DNA of 64,000 bases from JAHITU01 sp964486155 (lineage in GTDB: Bacteria; Patescibacteriota; Minisyncoccia; Phycocordibacterales; UBA12079). Shown here piece by piece: positions 42,243-49,431 of the stretch. The stretch lies in NCBI GenBank assembly GCA_964486155.1, contig CAZAKQ010000001.1, positions 7,861 to 71,860 of the forward strand. Reading direction: 5' to 3'. The notes below the pieces were generated by a model. The model ran no database searches, was not told the origin of the DNA, and saw only the letters and a program-made list of their open reading frames with translations. Both the position numbers and the translations under genes were made by a program. The first letter of the stretch is position 1; each line of letters starts with the position of its first letter.

Positions 42243-42397
42243 AGTGTAAAGTATTTGCATTAAAACTTTTAACAAAAAAATTACTGTTCTCTACTTTAGT
42301 AGAGAAAAAATTTCACCCGACCCACTGGGAGTGGTTTGAAATTTTTAAGTAATTTTTTGTGTCCCGAAGGGAAAAGTTTTTCTAGCAAATACTTTGT
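42243..42397. other. Multi-armed inverted-repeat structure after rpsI
   Basis: Paired segments nest as a branched fold: AAAGTATTTGC/GCAAATACTTT (outermost), AAAACTTTT/AAAAGTTTT, AAAAAATTACT/AGTAATTTTTT. Inside are two hairpins, TTCTCTACT-TT-AGTAGAGAA and AAAAATTTCA...TGAAATTTTT, the latter capped by CCACT-GGG-AGTGG. TCCC-GAA-GGGA is a side arm. It may be a structured RNA, the rpsI 3' end or a composite of inserted palindromes. With the neighbouring repeats it fills the 42079-42410 gap. Confidence 0.5.
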
Positions 42398-42410
42398 ATT
42401 TTGTTTGAAC

Positions 42411-42821
42411 TTACCTTTTATTCCATTGAGGAGCTCTACGAGCTGATTTCAAACCAAATTTCTTTCTTTCTTTCATCCTAGGATCTCTTTTTATAAATCC
42501 TGCCTTTTTTAAATCTTTTTTAAAATCTTCATTAATTTTAAGTAAAGCCCTTGAAATTCCATGACGTATAGCTTCCGCCTGAGCATTTATTCCTCCTCCT
42601 TTCACCAAAGCAGAAATTGAATATTTATCTTTAAATTTAGTAACTTTAAAAGCATCTTTTACAATAGATTGCAAAACATCAGTAGTAAAATACTGAGCTA
42701 ATTTAGAACCATTAATAACATAAGAAACTTTACTTGCCTCAGTTAATCTTATTCTAGCTGTGGCTGTTTTTCTTCTTCCAACAGTCTCTATGTATTTTTT
42801 TGTTTTTGTTTTTGTAACCAT
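42411..42821 (-). CDS. rpsI: 30S ribosomal protein S9
   Basis: ETVGRRKTATARIRL near the N-terminus, GGGINAQAEAIRHGISRALLKI in the middle and the highly basic tail RKKFGLKSARRAPQWNKR identify S9, whose C-terminal arm reaches the P-site tRNA. 136 residues; the tail ends QWNKR where most bacteria have QFSKR. It follows rplM on the same strand, the conserved L13-S9 pair. Period-10 GACTTTATGG-type repeats fill the rplM-rpsI spacer. Confidence 0.96.
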   Translation of the reverse strand: MVTKTKTKKYIETVGRRKTATARIRLTEASKVSYVINGSKLAQYFTTDVLQSIVKDAFKVTKFKDKYSISALVKGGGINAQAEAIRHGISRALLKINEDFKKDLKKAGFIKRDPRMKERKKFGLKSARRAPQWNKR

Positions 42822-42831
42822 TTTTATATTA

Positions 42832-42930
42832 GTTAAAAGTTTATAAAGTTGAAAGTTTATAAAGTATTTTTGAAAATTATTTTATGATTTTTACTTTACG
42901 AACTTTATGAACTTTATGAACTTTCTACTC
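42832..42930. repeat. Period-10 repeats forming a long hairpin between rplM and rpsI
   Basis: AAAGTTTATAAAGTTGAAAG on the left and ACTTTATGAACTTTATGAAC on the right are inverted to each other around about 35 bases. Related blocks precede rnr, the SBP gene, rnj and rpoA. Confidence 0.5.
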
Positions 42931-43269
42931 TTTAATAATTAAATTTTTCATCATTAACGGTCGTAATTTATTCCCAGGAAGCATTCCGTAAATAGCTTTT
43001 CTTAAAATTTCAGAATACCCCTTATCCGCAATGACTTTTTCCATATTTTCTACTTTTCTTCCTCCTGGATATCCAGAATATCGTTGATAAGTTTTTTGCT
43101 TCATTTTCTTTTTAGTTATATCTAATTTAGAAGCATTGGTTATTGTAATTCTAATATCAACTAATTTATTCTTAGTAAAATCAGCTTTGTCCTTACCCAT
43201 TAATAAAACAGCTATTTTATTAGCTAATCTTCCCAATTTTTCTCCTGTTGCATCTATATTATGTTCCAT
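42925..43269 (-). CDS. rplM: 50S ribosomal protein L13
   Basis: IDATGEKLGRLANKIAVLLMGKDKADF is the classic L13 start and GYPGGRKVENMEKVIADKGYSEILRKAIYGMLPGNKLRPLMMKNL the C-terminal rRNA-binding part. 114 residues against about 140 in E. coli: the N-terminal extension is missing and the C-terminus is shorter, as often in CPR ribosomal proteins. First gene of the rplM-rpsI pair, after rplQ. Its ATG is preceded by CCTAATAACCTAAATAAAT, shared with serS and rpsM, and not by a Shine-Dalgarno. Confidence 0.94.
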   Translation of the reverse strand: MEHNIDATGEKLGRLANKIAVLLMGKDKADFTKNKLVDIRITITNASKLDITKKKMKQKTYQRYSGYPGGRKVENMEKVIADKGYSEILRKAIYGMLPGNKLRPLMMKNLIIKE

Positions 43270-43368
43270 ATTTATTTAGGTTATTAGGATACTAGGTTTT
43301 TAGAAGGTTAGGAGAAAATCGCTCTGCGATTTTCTTCTTTTTCTAAATACCTTCCGCCAGCTGGCAGA
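43270..43368. repeat. TTAGGT spacer repeat, AAAATCGC hairpin and 16-bp palindrome
   Basis: TTTAGGTTATTAGGATACTA, hairpin GAAAATCGCTCTGCGATTTTC, then TCCGCCAGCTGGCAGA (43353-43368), in the rplQ-rplM spacer. Confidence 0.6.
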
Positions 43369-43392
43369 TACCTAATTTTTTAATCTTACTAA

Positions 43393-43749
43393 TTAAATTA
43401 ACTCAATTTGTGCCATAGGACTTCCATCTCCATCTCTAGGTGTTAATTTTGTAATACGTGTATAACCTCCGTTTCTTTTCTGATATTTTTTAGCCAAATC
43501 TGTTGTTAATTTTTTGATTATATCTAAATTCGTACTTCCTAATCTAGCCTTCAATAATCTTTTAGTAAAAATAGAATCTTTTTTTCCTCTTGTTATTAAC
43601 TTTTCTACGAAAGGCCGAAGGGCTTTAGCCTTAGCTTCAGTAGTTTTTATACTTTCTTTATCTATAAGAGAAATCGCTAAAGACCGCAAAAGTGCTTTTC
43701 TTTGTTTCCTTACTCTCCCAAATTTTTTATTTGAATTATGATGTCTCAT
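43393..43749 (-). CDS. rplQ: 50S ribosomal protein L17
   Basis: MRHHNSNKKFGRVRKQRKALLRSLAISLI is the L17 start; the frame is open 10 codons upstream but those lie in the leader. LRPFVEKLITRGKK, RLLKARLGS and GGYTRITKLTPRDGDGSPMAQIELI complete the family pattern. 118 residues. It follows rpoA, as in most bacteria, but 363 bases away, and has the composite leader also found before rpsK and rpsD. Confidence 0.94.
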   Translation of the reverse strand: MRHHNSNKKFGRVRKQRKALLRSLAISLIDKESIKTTEAKAKALRPFVEKLITRGKKDSIFTKRLLKARLGSTNLDIIKKLTTDLAKKYQKRNGGYTRITKLTPRDGDGSPMAQIELI

Positions 43750-43835
43750 TATAGATTTTCTTAATGAATTTTTGAGCAAAGCGAGAAAGATTCATTCCTG
43801 CCTGCCGGCAGGTTAGAAAATCTTAACCCCTCACC
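43750..43835 (-). promoter_or_regulatory. Composite leader of rplQ (shared with rpsK and rpsD)
   Basis: Minus strand: GTTAAGATTTTCT, a copy of the 20-bp palindrome family (43797-43812, 16 bp kept), a hairpin GAATCTTTCTCGCTTTGCTC...ATTC, then TTAAGAAAATCTATA-ATG. AGATTTTCT and AGAAAATCT can pair, closing a stem a few bases before the start codon. The rest of the 43750-44112 gap is a long stem and a doublet element. Confidence 0.5.
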
Positions 43836-43922
43836 CATGAAAGTGTTGTCCTAATCAATATTAAGATAAAACTTTCAATTCTTATTATTTTTTTAATAAC
43901 TCTTTTCTACTGGGTGAGTGGG
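43822..43922. repeat. Long-range inverted repeat upstream of rplQ
   Basis: TAACCCCTCACCCA and TGGGTGAGTGGGTA pair across a loop of about 73 AT-rich bases. Same plan as the spacers before rpsD and rpsK. Confidence 0.5.
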
Positions 43923-44013
43923 TAATTTTACTCTCACTCAGAAATGATTATATAGATTTAATTTATATAATCAACCTTTTTTATATTCTCGTTAATTTTC
44001 TGACTGTTTCATT

Positions 44014-44113
44014 GAAATAATTAGGGGTCGCACCTCGGTTATCTTAACTTCTAAATTTCTACCTAAAGATTACAATTTATTTTAATTAAGAGGAACGACT
44101 CCTAATTATTTCC
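44014..44113. repeat. REPIN-like doublet between rpoA and rplQ
   Basis: About 24-bp imperfect inverted ends (AAATAATTAGGGGTCGCACC... and its inverse with a few changes). It overlaps the third base of the rpoA stop codon. Confidence 0.5.
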
Positions 44114-45090
44114 TATCCTTGTTTCAATATCACTCCAAAATCACTTAAAGCTCTTTTAATTTCCTGAATTCCTTTAGCCCCTAAGCCTTCCAATGATAAC
44201 AAATCATCTTCAGTTTTTTTAACTAAACCTCCTACTGTTCTGATACTAGCTCCGTCTAAAGCATTAGCCGTTCTTAAAGACAAATTCAAAGTATCTACCC
44301 GAGTTTTCAAAAAATCGGTATCTATTTCTTTTTCCTCCTCTTTTTCATCTTTTTCTTCAACTTGCTTTTTTTCTTCTTCTGAAATTTCTATGCCTTCTTC
44401 TTCAAATCCTACTATCGCTGATAATTGTTTAATCATTATAGTAATAGAATTTTCTAATGCTTCTTGAGGTAAAATAGTTCCATCAGTCTCTATGAAAATT
44501 AAAAGTTTATTGAAATCAGTTCTATCACCCACTCGCATATTTTCAACTTCATAACTCACTCTTCGAATAGGAGTAAAAGAAGCATCTAATATAATCATTC
44601 CTATTTTTGTTCTTTCTTCCGCCTGAGCTTCTTTACTGATATAACCCAACCCTTTCTTTACAGTAATTTTCATATCCAACACACTTTTAGCACTTGTTAA
44701 AGTCGCTATTTCTAAATCAGGATTCATTATTTCAACTTGTCCATTTTTATCTATATCTCCAGCAGTTATAGTTTTTACTCCTTTTACTTTTAAGGTAAGA
44801 ACTTGGGGCTCATCAGTTAAAAGTTTAATTCTTAGTTTTTTAAGATTTAATAATATTCTTATTACATCTTCTTTTACTCCGGTCATTGTTGAAAATTCAT
44901 GACTCACCCCATCTATTTCTACTGAAGTAACTGCGGTTCCCGGCAGAGAAGACAAAATAATTCTTCGTAAAGAGTTTCCTAAAGTGTGTCCATACCCTGG
45001 ATATAAACCATCTATTTGATAAAGACCTTTAAAACCCTCGTCTTTAACGATTTTAGGTTTTGATGGTAATAAAATATTATATTCAGACAT
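44113..45090 (-). CDS. rpoA: RNA polymerase subunit alpha
   Basis: The N-terminal domains (about 1-230) direct assembly of beta and beta'. They show EGLYPGYGHTLGNSLRRIILSSLPGTAVTSVEIDGVSHEFSTMTGVKEDV. An acidic linker (EEEKKQVEEKDEKEEEKEID) follows, then the C-terminal domain with helix-hairpin-helix (LNLSLRTANALDGASIRTVGGLVKKTEDDLLSLEGLGAKGIQEI), which binds UP elements and activators. 325 residues, full length. It sits between rpsD and rplQ in the standard order. Confidence 0.97.
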   Translation of the reverse strand: MSEYNILLPSKPKIVKDEGFKGLYQIDGLYPGYGHTLGNSLRRIILSSLPGTAVTSVEIDGVSHEFSTMTGVKEDVIRILLNLKKLRIKLLTDEPQVLTLKVKGVKTITAGDIDKNGQVEIMNPDLEIATLTSAKSVLDMKITVKKGLGYISKEAQAEERTKIGMIILDASFTPIRRVSYEVENMRVGDRTDFNKLLIFIETDGTILPQEALENSITIMIKQLSAIVGFEEEGIEISEEEKKQVEEKDEKEEEKEIDTDFLKTRVDTLNLSLRTANALDGASIRTVGGLVKKTEDDLLSLEGLGAKGIQEIKRALSDFGVILKQG

Positions 45091-45103
45091 AGATTAGTTA
45101 TTT

Positions 45104-45192
45104 AAAAGTCTATAAAGTCGAAAGTCTTTTTTATAAAAATCGCTCTGCAATTTTACTTTATGGACTTTATGGACCTTATGGACTTTTGACTT
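45104..45192. repeat. Period-10 repeats forming a hairpin between rpsD and rpoA
   Basis: AAAAGTCTATAAAGTCGAAAG and, about 30 bases later, ACTTTATGGACTTTATGGAC with further copies are inverted relative to each other. The block ends about 14 bases upstream of the rpoA ATG. Confidence 0.5.
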
Positions 45193-45263
45193 ATTTATTT
45201 AATAATTAAAAGTTTAGCAAATAATACATCATTTTATGGTTTTTTGCAAATAAAGTTTTTTAT

Positions 45264-45875
45264 TTAACGACCATAAAATTCTAAGATCATTTTAAAATCA
45301 AATAATTCTTGATTTTCTAGTTTGGGTTCTGAAATAATTGTTCCTTCTTTCTTTTTTATGTCAAAATTCAACCAATCAAAAGAAACGGCTTTTTTAATTT
45401 TTTCTTGTAATCCAGCAAAAATTACCTTTTCCTGACTCTGTTTTCTTATTTGAATTTTATCTCCTACTCTAGTTTTATGCGAAGCTATTGAAATTCTTTT
45501 CCCATTTACAAAAATATGACCGTGAGAAACCATTTGTCTTGCCATAGCTCTAGTAGGAGCTAATCCTAAACGATAGACTATATTATCTAACCTCATCTCT
45601 AATCTATTATATAAATGATCTGCTGGATTTTTAGTTTTTTGAGACATAGCTTCTTTAACATATCGAGATAATTGCTTTTCTCTTATGCCATAGGCAAATC
45701 TTAATTTTTGTTTTTCAATCAATTGCAAACCATACTGAGAAAGAATTTTTCTTCTCTTGAGTCTTTTGTTTCCTAATTTTTTAGTTTCAGACAGAGTGTA
45801 TTTTTGAGTTTGAGTTTTTTCAAAAATACTTGCTCCTAGTCTTCTACATAATTTATATTTTGTTTTTATTATCAT
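45264..45875 (-). CDS. rpsD: 30S ribosomal protein S4
   Basis: Primary 16S rRNA binder and assembly initiator. KYKLCRRLGASIFEK is the N-terminal segment. KRRKILSQYGLQLIEKQKLRFAYGIREKQLSRYVKEA is the signature of the family, and the S4 RNA-binding domain is RLDNIVYRLGLAPTRAMARQMVSHGHIFVNGKRI. 203 residues, normal. Zinc-binding cysteines of some S4 proteins are absent (one Cys near the N-terminus). It follows rpsK. Confidence 0.96.
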   Translation of the reverse strand: MIIKTKYKLCRRLGASIFEKTQTQKYTLSETKKLGNKRLKRRKILSQYGLQLIEKQKLRFAYGIREKQLSRYVKEAMSQKTKNPADHLYNRLEMRLDNIVYRLGLAPTRAMARQMVSHGHIFVNGKRISIASHKTRVGDKIQIRKQSQEKVIFAGLQEKIKKAVSFDWLNFDIKKKEGTIISEPKLENQELFDFKMILEFYGR

Positions 45876-45946
45876 TTTAGTTTTTCTTAATATGTATTAA
45901 GCGAAGCGATAAGAAATATTTTAGAAAATCTTAACCCAGCACTTTG
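45876..45946 (-). promoter_or_regulatory. Composite leader of rpsD
   Basis: Minus strand: GTTAAGATTTTCTAAAATAT, hairpin TTTCTTATCGCTTCGCTTAA...TTAAGAAA, then ACTAAA-ATG. Same order of parts as before rpsK and rplQ. Confidence 0.45.
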
Positions 45947-46028
45947 AAAATTATTTTTTATTGTTTTTTCTTATTATTTTTAAACATTTTTATCTTTTAC
46001 TTCATACTCTAATCACAAAGTGCTGGGT
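45934..46028. repeat. Long-range inverted repeat between rpsK and rpsD
   Basis: ACCCAGCACTTTG and CAAAGTGCTGGGT (13 bp, perfect) around a 69-base AT-rich loop. Confidence 0.6.
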
Positions 46029-46061
46029 ATGAAAAATATAGTCGTTTCACTCCTTATTTTA

Positions 46062-46505
46062 CTATACTCTTCTTGGTTTCTTTGGTCTACAACCATTATG
46101 AGGTATTGGCGTCATATCTTTGATAGACTCAATATGAATTCCTCTAGATATAAAACCTCTTATAGAAGATTCTCGACCCATTCCTACTCCTTTTACAATA
46201 ACTTTTACATTTTTTACTCCTAAAGATTTCGCCATATCTCCTATTAATTCTCCAATTTTTGCGGCAGCAAACGGAGTTCCTTTTTTAGCTCCTTTAAAAC
46301 CCAAGGCCCCACTTGACGAAGTACATACCAAATTTCCATCTAAATCAGTCAAAGAAACCATAGTATTATTATAAGTAGAACAAACATGCAAAATTCCTAA
46401 ATCCATTTTCTTTTTTGAACCACGACTCAAAAAGCGTGAACGTAATGCACTGTTTTTTGATCCTCCTGATTTTCCTGTCTTTTTTATAATTCTTTTTTTA
46501 CCCAT
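46062..46505 (-). CDS. rpsK: 30S ribosomal protein S11
   Basis: DLGILHVCSTYNNTMVSLTDLDGNLVCTSSSGALGFKGAKKGTPFAA is the family core, and GVGMGRESSIRGFISRGIHIESIKDMTPIPHNGCRPKKPRRV the near-invariant C-terminus. The N-terminal 30 residues are a basic extension (KKRIIKKTGKSGGSKNSALRSR). 147 residues. It lies between rpsM and rpsD in the alpha operon order, with long structured spacers on both sides. Confidence 0.97.
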   Translation of the reverse strand: MGKKRIIKKTGKSGGSKNSALRSRFLSRGSKKKMDLGILHVCSTYNNTMVSLTDLDGNLVCTSSSGALGFKGAKKGTPFAAAKIGELIGDMAKSLGVKNVKVIVKGVGMGRESSIRGFISRGIHIESIKDMTPIPHNGCRPKKPRRV

Positions 46506-46567
46506 ACTAGATTATCTTAATTAATTTTTGAGCAAAGCGAGAAAGATTCATTAAGAGAATCTTAACT
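46506..46567 (-). promoter_or_regulatory. Composite leader of rpsK
   Basis: Minus strand: GTTAAGATTCTCTTAAT, hairpin GAATCTTTCTCGCTTTGCTC...ATT, then ATTAAGATAATCTAGT-ATG. CTCTTAAT can pair with ATTAAGA. The last 18 bases including ATG are identical to those before rpmJ. Confidence 0.5.
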
Positions 46568-46696
46568 CCTCACCCAGAAAGGTCTCTTATAAATTAAAAT
46601 TTATATAGAACTTTCGTTTTTTTATTATCTTTTAAATTACACTATCCTCTCCTTTTAAGTTATTGACAATAGTCAATAAAACCTTTCTGGGTGAGG
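46568..46696. repeat. Long-range 16-bp inverted repeat between rpsM and rpsK
   Basis: CCTCACCCAGAAAGGT and ACCTTTCTGGGTGAGG, perfect, around a 97-base loop. Confidence 0.65.
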
Positions 46697-46699
46697 GGT

Positions 46700-46762
46700 C
46701 TTATTTCACAAGCCGTGAATTTAGGATTGAATAAATTCAACCCTAAATTCAAGGGTGAAATA
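46700..46762. repeat. Stacked hairpin just after rpsM
   Basis: TTATTTCAC/GTGAAATAA encloses TGAATTTAGG/CCTAAATTCA, which encloses GAAT/ATTC. It touches the rpsM stop; it may be a 3' end or part of the rpsK leader. Confidence 0.5.
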
Positions 46763-46763
46763 A

Positions 46764-47141
46764 TTATTTTTTATCTCCTTTTATTTTACCTGAACCCATA
46801 GTTTTTTTCTTTCCTCTTAAAGTTCTCGCATTTGTTCTAGTTCTTTGTCCTCGACAAGGCAAATTTCTAGAGTGTCTTGCTCCTCTATATGTTTTTATAT
46901 CTATCAATCTTTTAATATTACCACTGATTTCTCTCTTAAGATTCCCCTCTAATTTATATTCTTCTACTATTTTTCTTATTTTATTTTCTTCATCTGAAGA
47001 TAAATCTTTTGGTTTTTTCCCATAATCTATCTTTGCCTCATCTAATATAGTATGTGCCAAAGATCTTCCAATGCCAAACAAAACCGTTAATCCGATTTCT
47101 AATCTCTTTTCTTCTGGTATTGTAATTCCTGATATTCTCAT
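46764..47141 (-). CDS. rpsM: 30S ribosomal protein S13
   Basis: RISGITIPEEKRLEIGLTVLFGIGRSLAHTIL, the helix-hairpin region LKREISGNIKRLIDIKTYRGARHSRNLPCRGQRTRTNARTLRGKKK and the basic tail identify S13. 125 residues. It contacts the P-site tRNA and the large subunit. Order infA-rpmJ-rpsM-rpsK-rpsD-rpoA-rplQ is the standard bacterial alpha operon. The ATG follows CCTAATAACCTAAATAT, not a Shine-Dalgarno. Confidence 0.97.
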   Translation of the reverse strand: MRISGITIPEEKRLEIGLTVLFGIGRSLAHTILDEAKIDYGKKPKDLSSDEENKIRKIVEEYKLEGNLKREISGNIKRLIDIKTYRGARHSRNLPCRGQRTRTNARTLRGKKKTMGSGKIKGDKK

Positions 47142-47222
47142 ATATTTAGGTTATTAGGTATCTGCCAGCTGGCGGAAGGTTTTTAGCTAGTTAGGAGAAA
47201 AATCACTTTGTGATTTTTCTTC
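47142..47222. repeat. TTAGGT spacer repeat with 16-bp palindrome and hairpin
   Basis: TTTAGGTTATTAGGTA, TCTGCCAGCTGGCGGA (47161-47176), then AAAAATCACTTTGTGATTTTT. It resembles the rplM upstream block, but here the 16-bp palindrome lies inside it. Confidence 0.6.
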
Positions 47223-47281
47223 ATTTATTTAAAATTTATAATTTATAATTTTTAATTTGAAATATTTTGAAAAAATATTTC

Positions 47282-47395
47282 TTAACGTTGTCTTTGTTTA
47301 TGTCTAGGGTTTTCACAAATAACACAAACCCGTCCTTTTCTTCGAACAGACTTACATTTTACACATATTTTTTTAACTGATGATTTTATTTTCAT
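47282..47395 (-). CDS. rpmJ: 50S ribosomal protein L36
   Basis: 37 residues: MKIKSSVKKICVKCKSVRRK, then GRVCVICENPRHKQRQR. The zinc ligands CxxC...C(x4)H are present (C11, C14, C27 and the His of NPRH). This is the standard L36 sequence and location between infA and rpsM. The 15 bases before the ATG (TTAAGATAATCTAGT) are identical to those before rpsK. Confidence 0.95.
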   Translation of the reverse strand: MKIKSSVKKICVKCKSVRRKGRVCVICENPRHKQRQR

Positions 47396-47419
47396 ACTAG
47401 ATTATCTTAATTAATAGTG

Positions 47420-47650
47420 TTATTTTAATCTCTGAACAATTCTTCCTCTACCCCCGTAAGGATCTACTTGTATCTTTACTCTGTCTCCTACTAAAACCTT
47501 TATTCTATGAATTCTCATTTTACCTGATAAGTAAACTAAATCTACTCTCGTTTCATCAGTTTCTTTATCTTTTATTTCAACATTAAAAAGAGTATTAGGC
47601 AAAGCCTCAACTATAACGCCTTCTATAAATTGTTTTTCTTCGTTTGTCAT
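47420..47650 (-). CDS. infA: Translation initiation factor IF-1
   Basis: S1/OB-fold protein occupying the ribosomal A site during initiation. EGVIVEALPNTLFNVEI, AYLSGKMRIHRIKVLVGDRV (here VYLSGKMR) and VDPYGGRGRIVQRLK match IF-1. 76 residues, with a few more than usual in the loop KDKETDETRVD. It heads the ribosomal run; a 32-bp palindromic terminator separates it from the upstream baseplate-J-like gene. Confidence 0.95.
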   Translation of the reverse strand: MTNEEKQFIEGVIVEALPNTLFNVEIKDKETDETRVDLVYLSGKMRIHRIKVLVGDRVKIQVDPYGGRGRIVQRLK

Positions 47651-47750
47651 TGTTTGAATAAACTTGTTTCAAAAGATACAACGAGAACCATTTTAACAAA
47701 AACCTTCTTATTTATCAAGTGTTTTTATGGAAATTTTTAAATACTAAACT

Positions 47751-47782
47751 TAAGTTAAAATAACACCTGTTATTTTAACTTA
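47751..47782 (-). terminator. Terminator after the baseplate-J-like gene
   Basis: TAAGTTAAAATAACA / TGTTATTTTAACTTA, a 15-bp stem with a 2-base loop, T-rich beyond it on the minus strand. Confidence 0.55.
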
Positions 47783-47823
47783 TAATTATTTAATTATTGT
47801 AACATCTATATTTTTACCTTATA

Positions 47824-49089
47824 TTACTCACTATCTTGTAGAACCTTAACTATTTCTATTTTACTTGTACTTCTAGGGAAAGAGGTTTTCCAAAACGGTT
47901 TAATTATAACTTCAGCAGAATCTATACTTGGATATTTAGATAATATCTCAGTAGTGCTATCTTTAGGTTTCCCTACGAAATCATTTTTTAACATTTCTTC
48001 TGCAAAAATCCATTCAAAATTACACTTACCTATCAACGAAAAAACAAATCTTCCTTCTTCCCAAGGATTAACATCTACTTTATTTTTTATTTCAAAACTT
48101 AAATTTTCTAAGTTAGAAATTATTAAATCAGTACCATCATAATTATCAATAACATTTTCAGCTACATATTTACTCAAATTACCTTTATTAAAAATAATTG
48201 CATAAACAGTAGCTTTTTCCTCTACTCCTATTCCATTTTCAATATCTTTAATTCCTATAAACTCAGCCTCTGAAAAAATAGCATCTTCATACAAAACAAA
48301 TCCTTCAGGTACTTGAGTCTTAACTTCTTCTATTAATTTAGCAATTAATTCTATACTTAATTGAGTTTGTATGCTTTTAATATCTTCATCTGAAGCAATT
48401 TTTTTAATTCCTTCAAAACCACCTTTCATAGCCGTTTTAGATCTAGCATAAAAACTATTAAATCTCTCTGTTCCTTCAAAACCTGGAATAGTAAAGTCCT
48501 TTAATCCTATATTATATTTTTCACCTGGTTGATCAGCATAAACCGTTACTTCTAAACTTCCAGGAATCGTTTTCCCAGAAGAATCTTTTTTTTGTCCAGG
48601 AACAACAACTGAATTTTGGATTCGGTAAATCAAACCTTCTGGAGTTTCAAATCTAGTATTTTTTATCAATCTTTGACTTTTAGATCCATAATCATTAAAA
48701 ATAATGATTTCTCCTCGGGCTTTTTCCATTACTTGTTCTTCTCCTATTGCTTCTACTTCTTTCACTTCTGTTTTATCCAACATTATTATATCAAAAGGAA
48801 CTCCGCCAGTTTCGTTGTCAGATACTGCAATAAAACTAGAGTCAGTTCTTTGTTCTAATTGTCTAGGTACAATATTAACAATCACACTAGAAGCAGTAAA
48901 AGAAATAAACAAAGCTATCACAATAACAATTAATAATATAGCCATAATCATCTTCTTGAAAAAAGAAGAAGACTTTTTGATATTTGTTTTATTTGATCTA
49001 GACGTTTTTTTTCTACTCTTTCCATTGGGTACAGGAATATCATGAATAGACCTTTTAGGAGGAGTTACATCTTGTAGTTTTTTAATCAT
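47824..49089 (-). CDS. Membrane-anchored baseplate-J/gp47-like protein of CPR type
   Basis: 421 residues. A Lys/Ser/Pro-rich cytoplasmic N-terminus (about 1-45), one transmembrane helix (about 47-69), then an outside part. The region ARGEIIIFNDYGSKSQRLIKNTRFETPEGLIYRIQNSVVVPGQ followed by GSLEVTVYADQPGEKYNIGLKDFTIPGF resembles the baseplate J-like domain that phage-tail and secretion-like structures use. CPR genomes often encode such proteins with no phage context; their role is unknown, possibly envelope or surface assembly. There are no phage genes around it. TTAGG-type repeats precede the ATG. Confidence 0.65.
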   Translation of the reverse strand: MIKKLQDVTPPKRSIHDIPVPNGKSRKKTSRSNKTNIKKSSSFFKKMIMAILLIVIVIALFISFTASSVIVNIVPRQLEQRTDSSFIAVSDNETGGVPFDIIMLDKTEVKEVEAIGEEQVMEKARGEIIIFNDYGSKSQRLIKNTRFETPEGLIYRIQNSVVVPGQKKDSSGKTIPGSLEVTVYADQPGEKYNIGLKDFTIPGFEGTERFNSFYARSKTAMKGGFEGIKKIASDEDIKSIQTQLSIELIAKLIEEVKTQVPEGFVLYEDAIFSEAEFIGIKDIENGIGVEEKATVYAIIFNKGNLSKYVAENVIDNYDGTDLIISNLENLSFEIKNKVDVNPWEEGRFVFSLIGKCNFEWIFAEEMLKNDFVGKPKDSTTEILSKYPSIDSAEVIIKPFWKTSFPRSTSKIEIVKVLQDSE

Positions 49090-49164
49090 AGTTTTGTTTG
49101 TTAGTTAGTTAGGAAATTAGATAGTTAGGTTGTTAGAGAAAAATCGCTCTGCGATTTTTCTTCT
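49090..49164. repeat. TTAG spacer repeat with AAAAATCGC hairpin
   Basis: TTGTTAGTTAGTTAGGAAAT-type sequence followed by AAAAATCGCTCTGCGATTTTT, upstream of the baseplate-J-like gene. The rest of the 49090-49431 gap holds a degenerate doublet (GAAGTCTGTCCTCC...GGGTCAAACTTC), a 20-bp palindrome copy at 49383 and the alaS terminator. Confidence 0.55.
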
Positions 49165-49251
49165 TAAACCTGTCTACCAATAAGCAAATCTTAAATCCTA
49201 AACCTAATTTAATAATTGTTTTATATCTTTATTTTACCACGAAATTTAAAA

Positions 49252-49285
49252 AAACAAACACCTCAACCGGTTGAGGTGTTTGTTT
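49252..49285 (-). terminator. Perfect 34-bp palindrome, probable alaS terminator
   Basis: Centred on CACCTCAACCGGTTGAGGTG; on the minus strand its 3' arm runs into GTTTGTTTTTTTAAATTT. Same core as the palindrome upstream of rnr. Confidence 0.6.
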
Positions 49286-49431
49286 CTTAAAAAATTCATT
49301 CATTAAGCAATTTATACACGCCAAGAAGTCTGTCCTCCGATGAGGATGGGTCAAACTTCGAAAACTCAAAAATTTTCCTGAACCTGCCTGCCGACAGGCA
49401 GAAATGACGAAGAAATGTACTAAATTTGAAA

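Noticed and set aside
46020..46223. Plus-strand frame opposite rpsK
   Set aside because: Antisense of a conserved ribosomal gene and its spacer; no supporting signals.
47824..49089. Phage remnant because of the baseplate-J-like domain
   Set aside because: No phage structural, lysis or integrase genes nearby; flanked by infA and alaS, and this domain is found in CPR membrane proteins outside phages.
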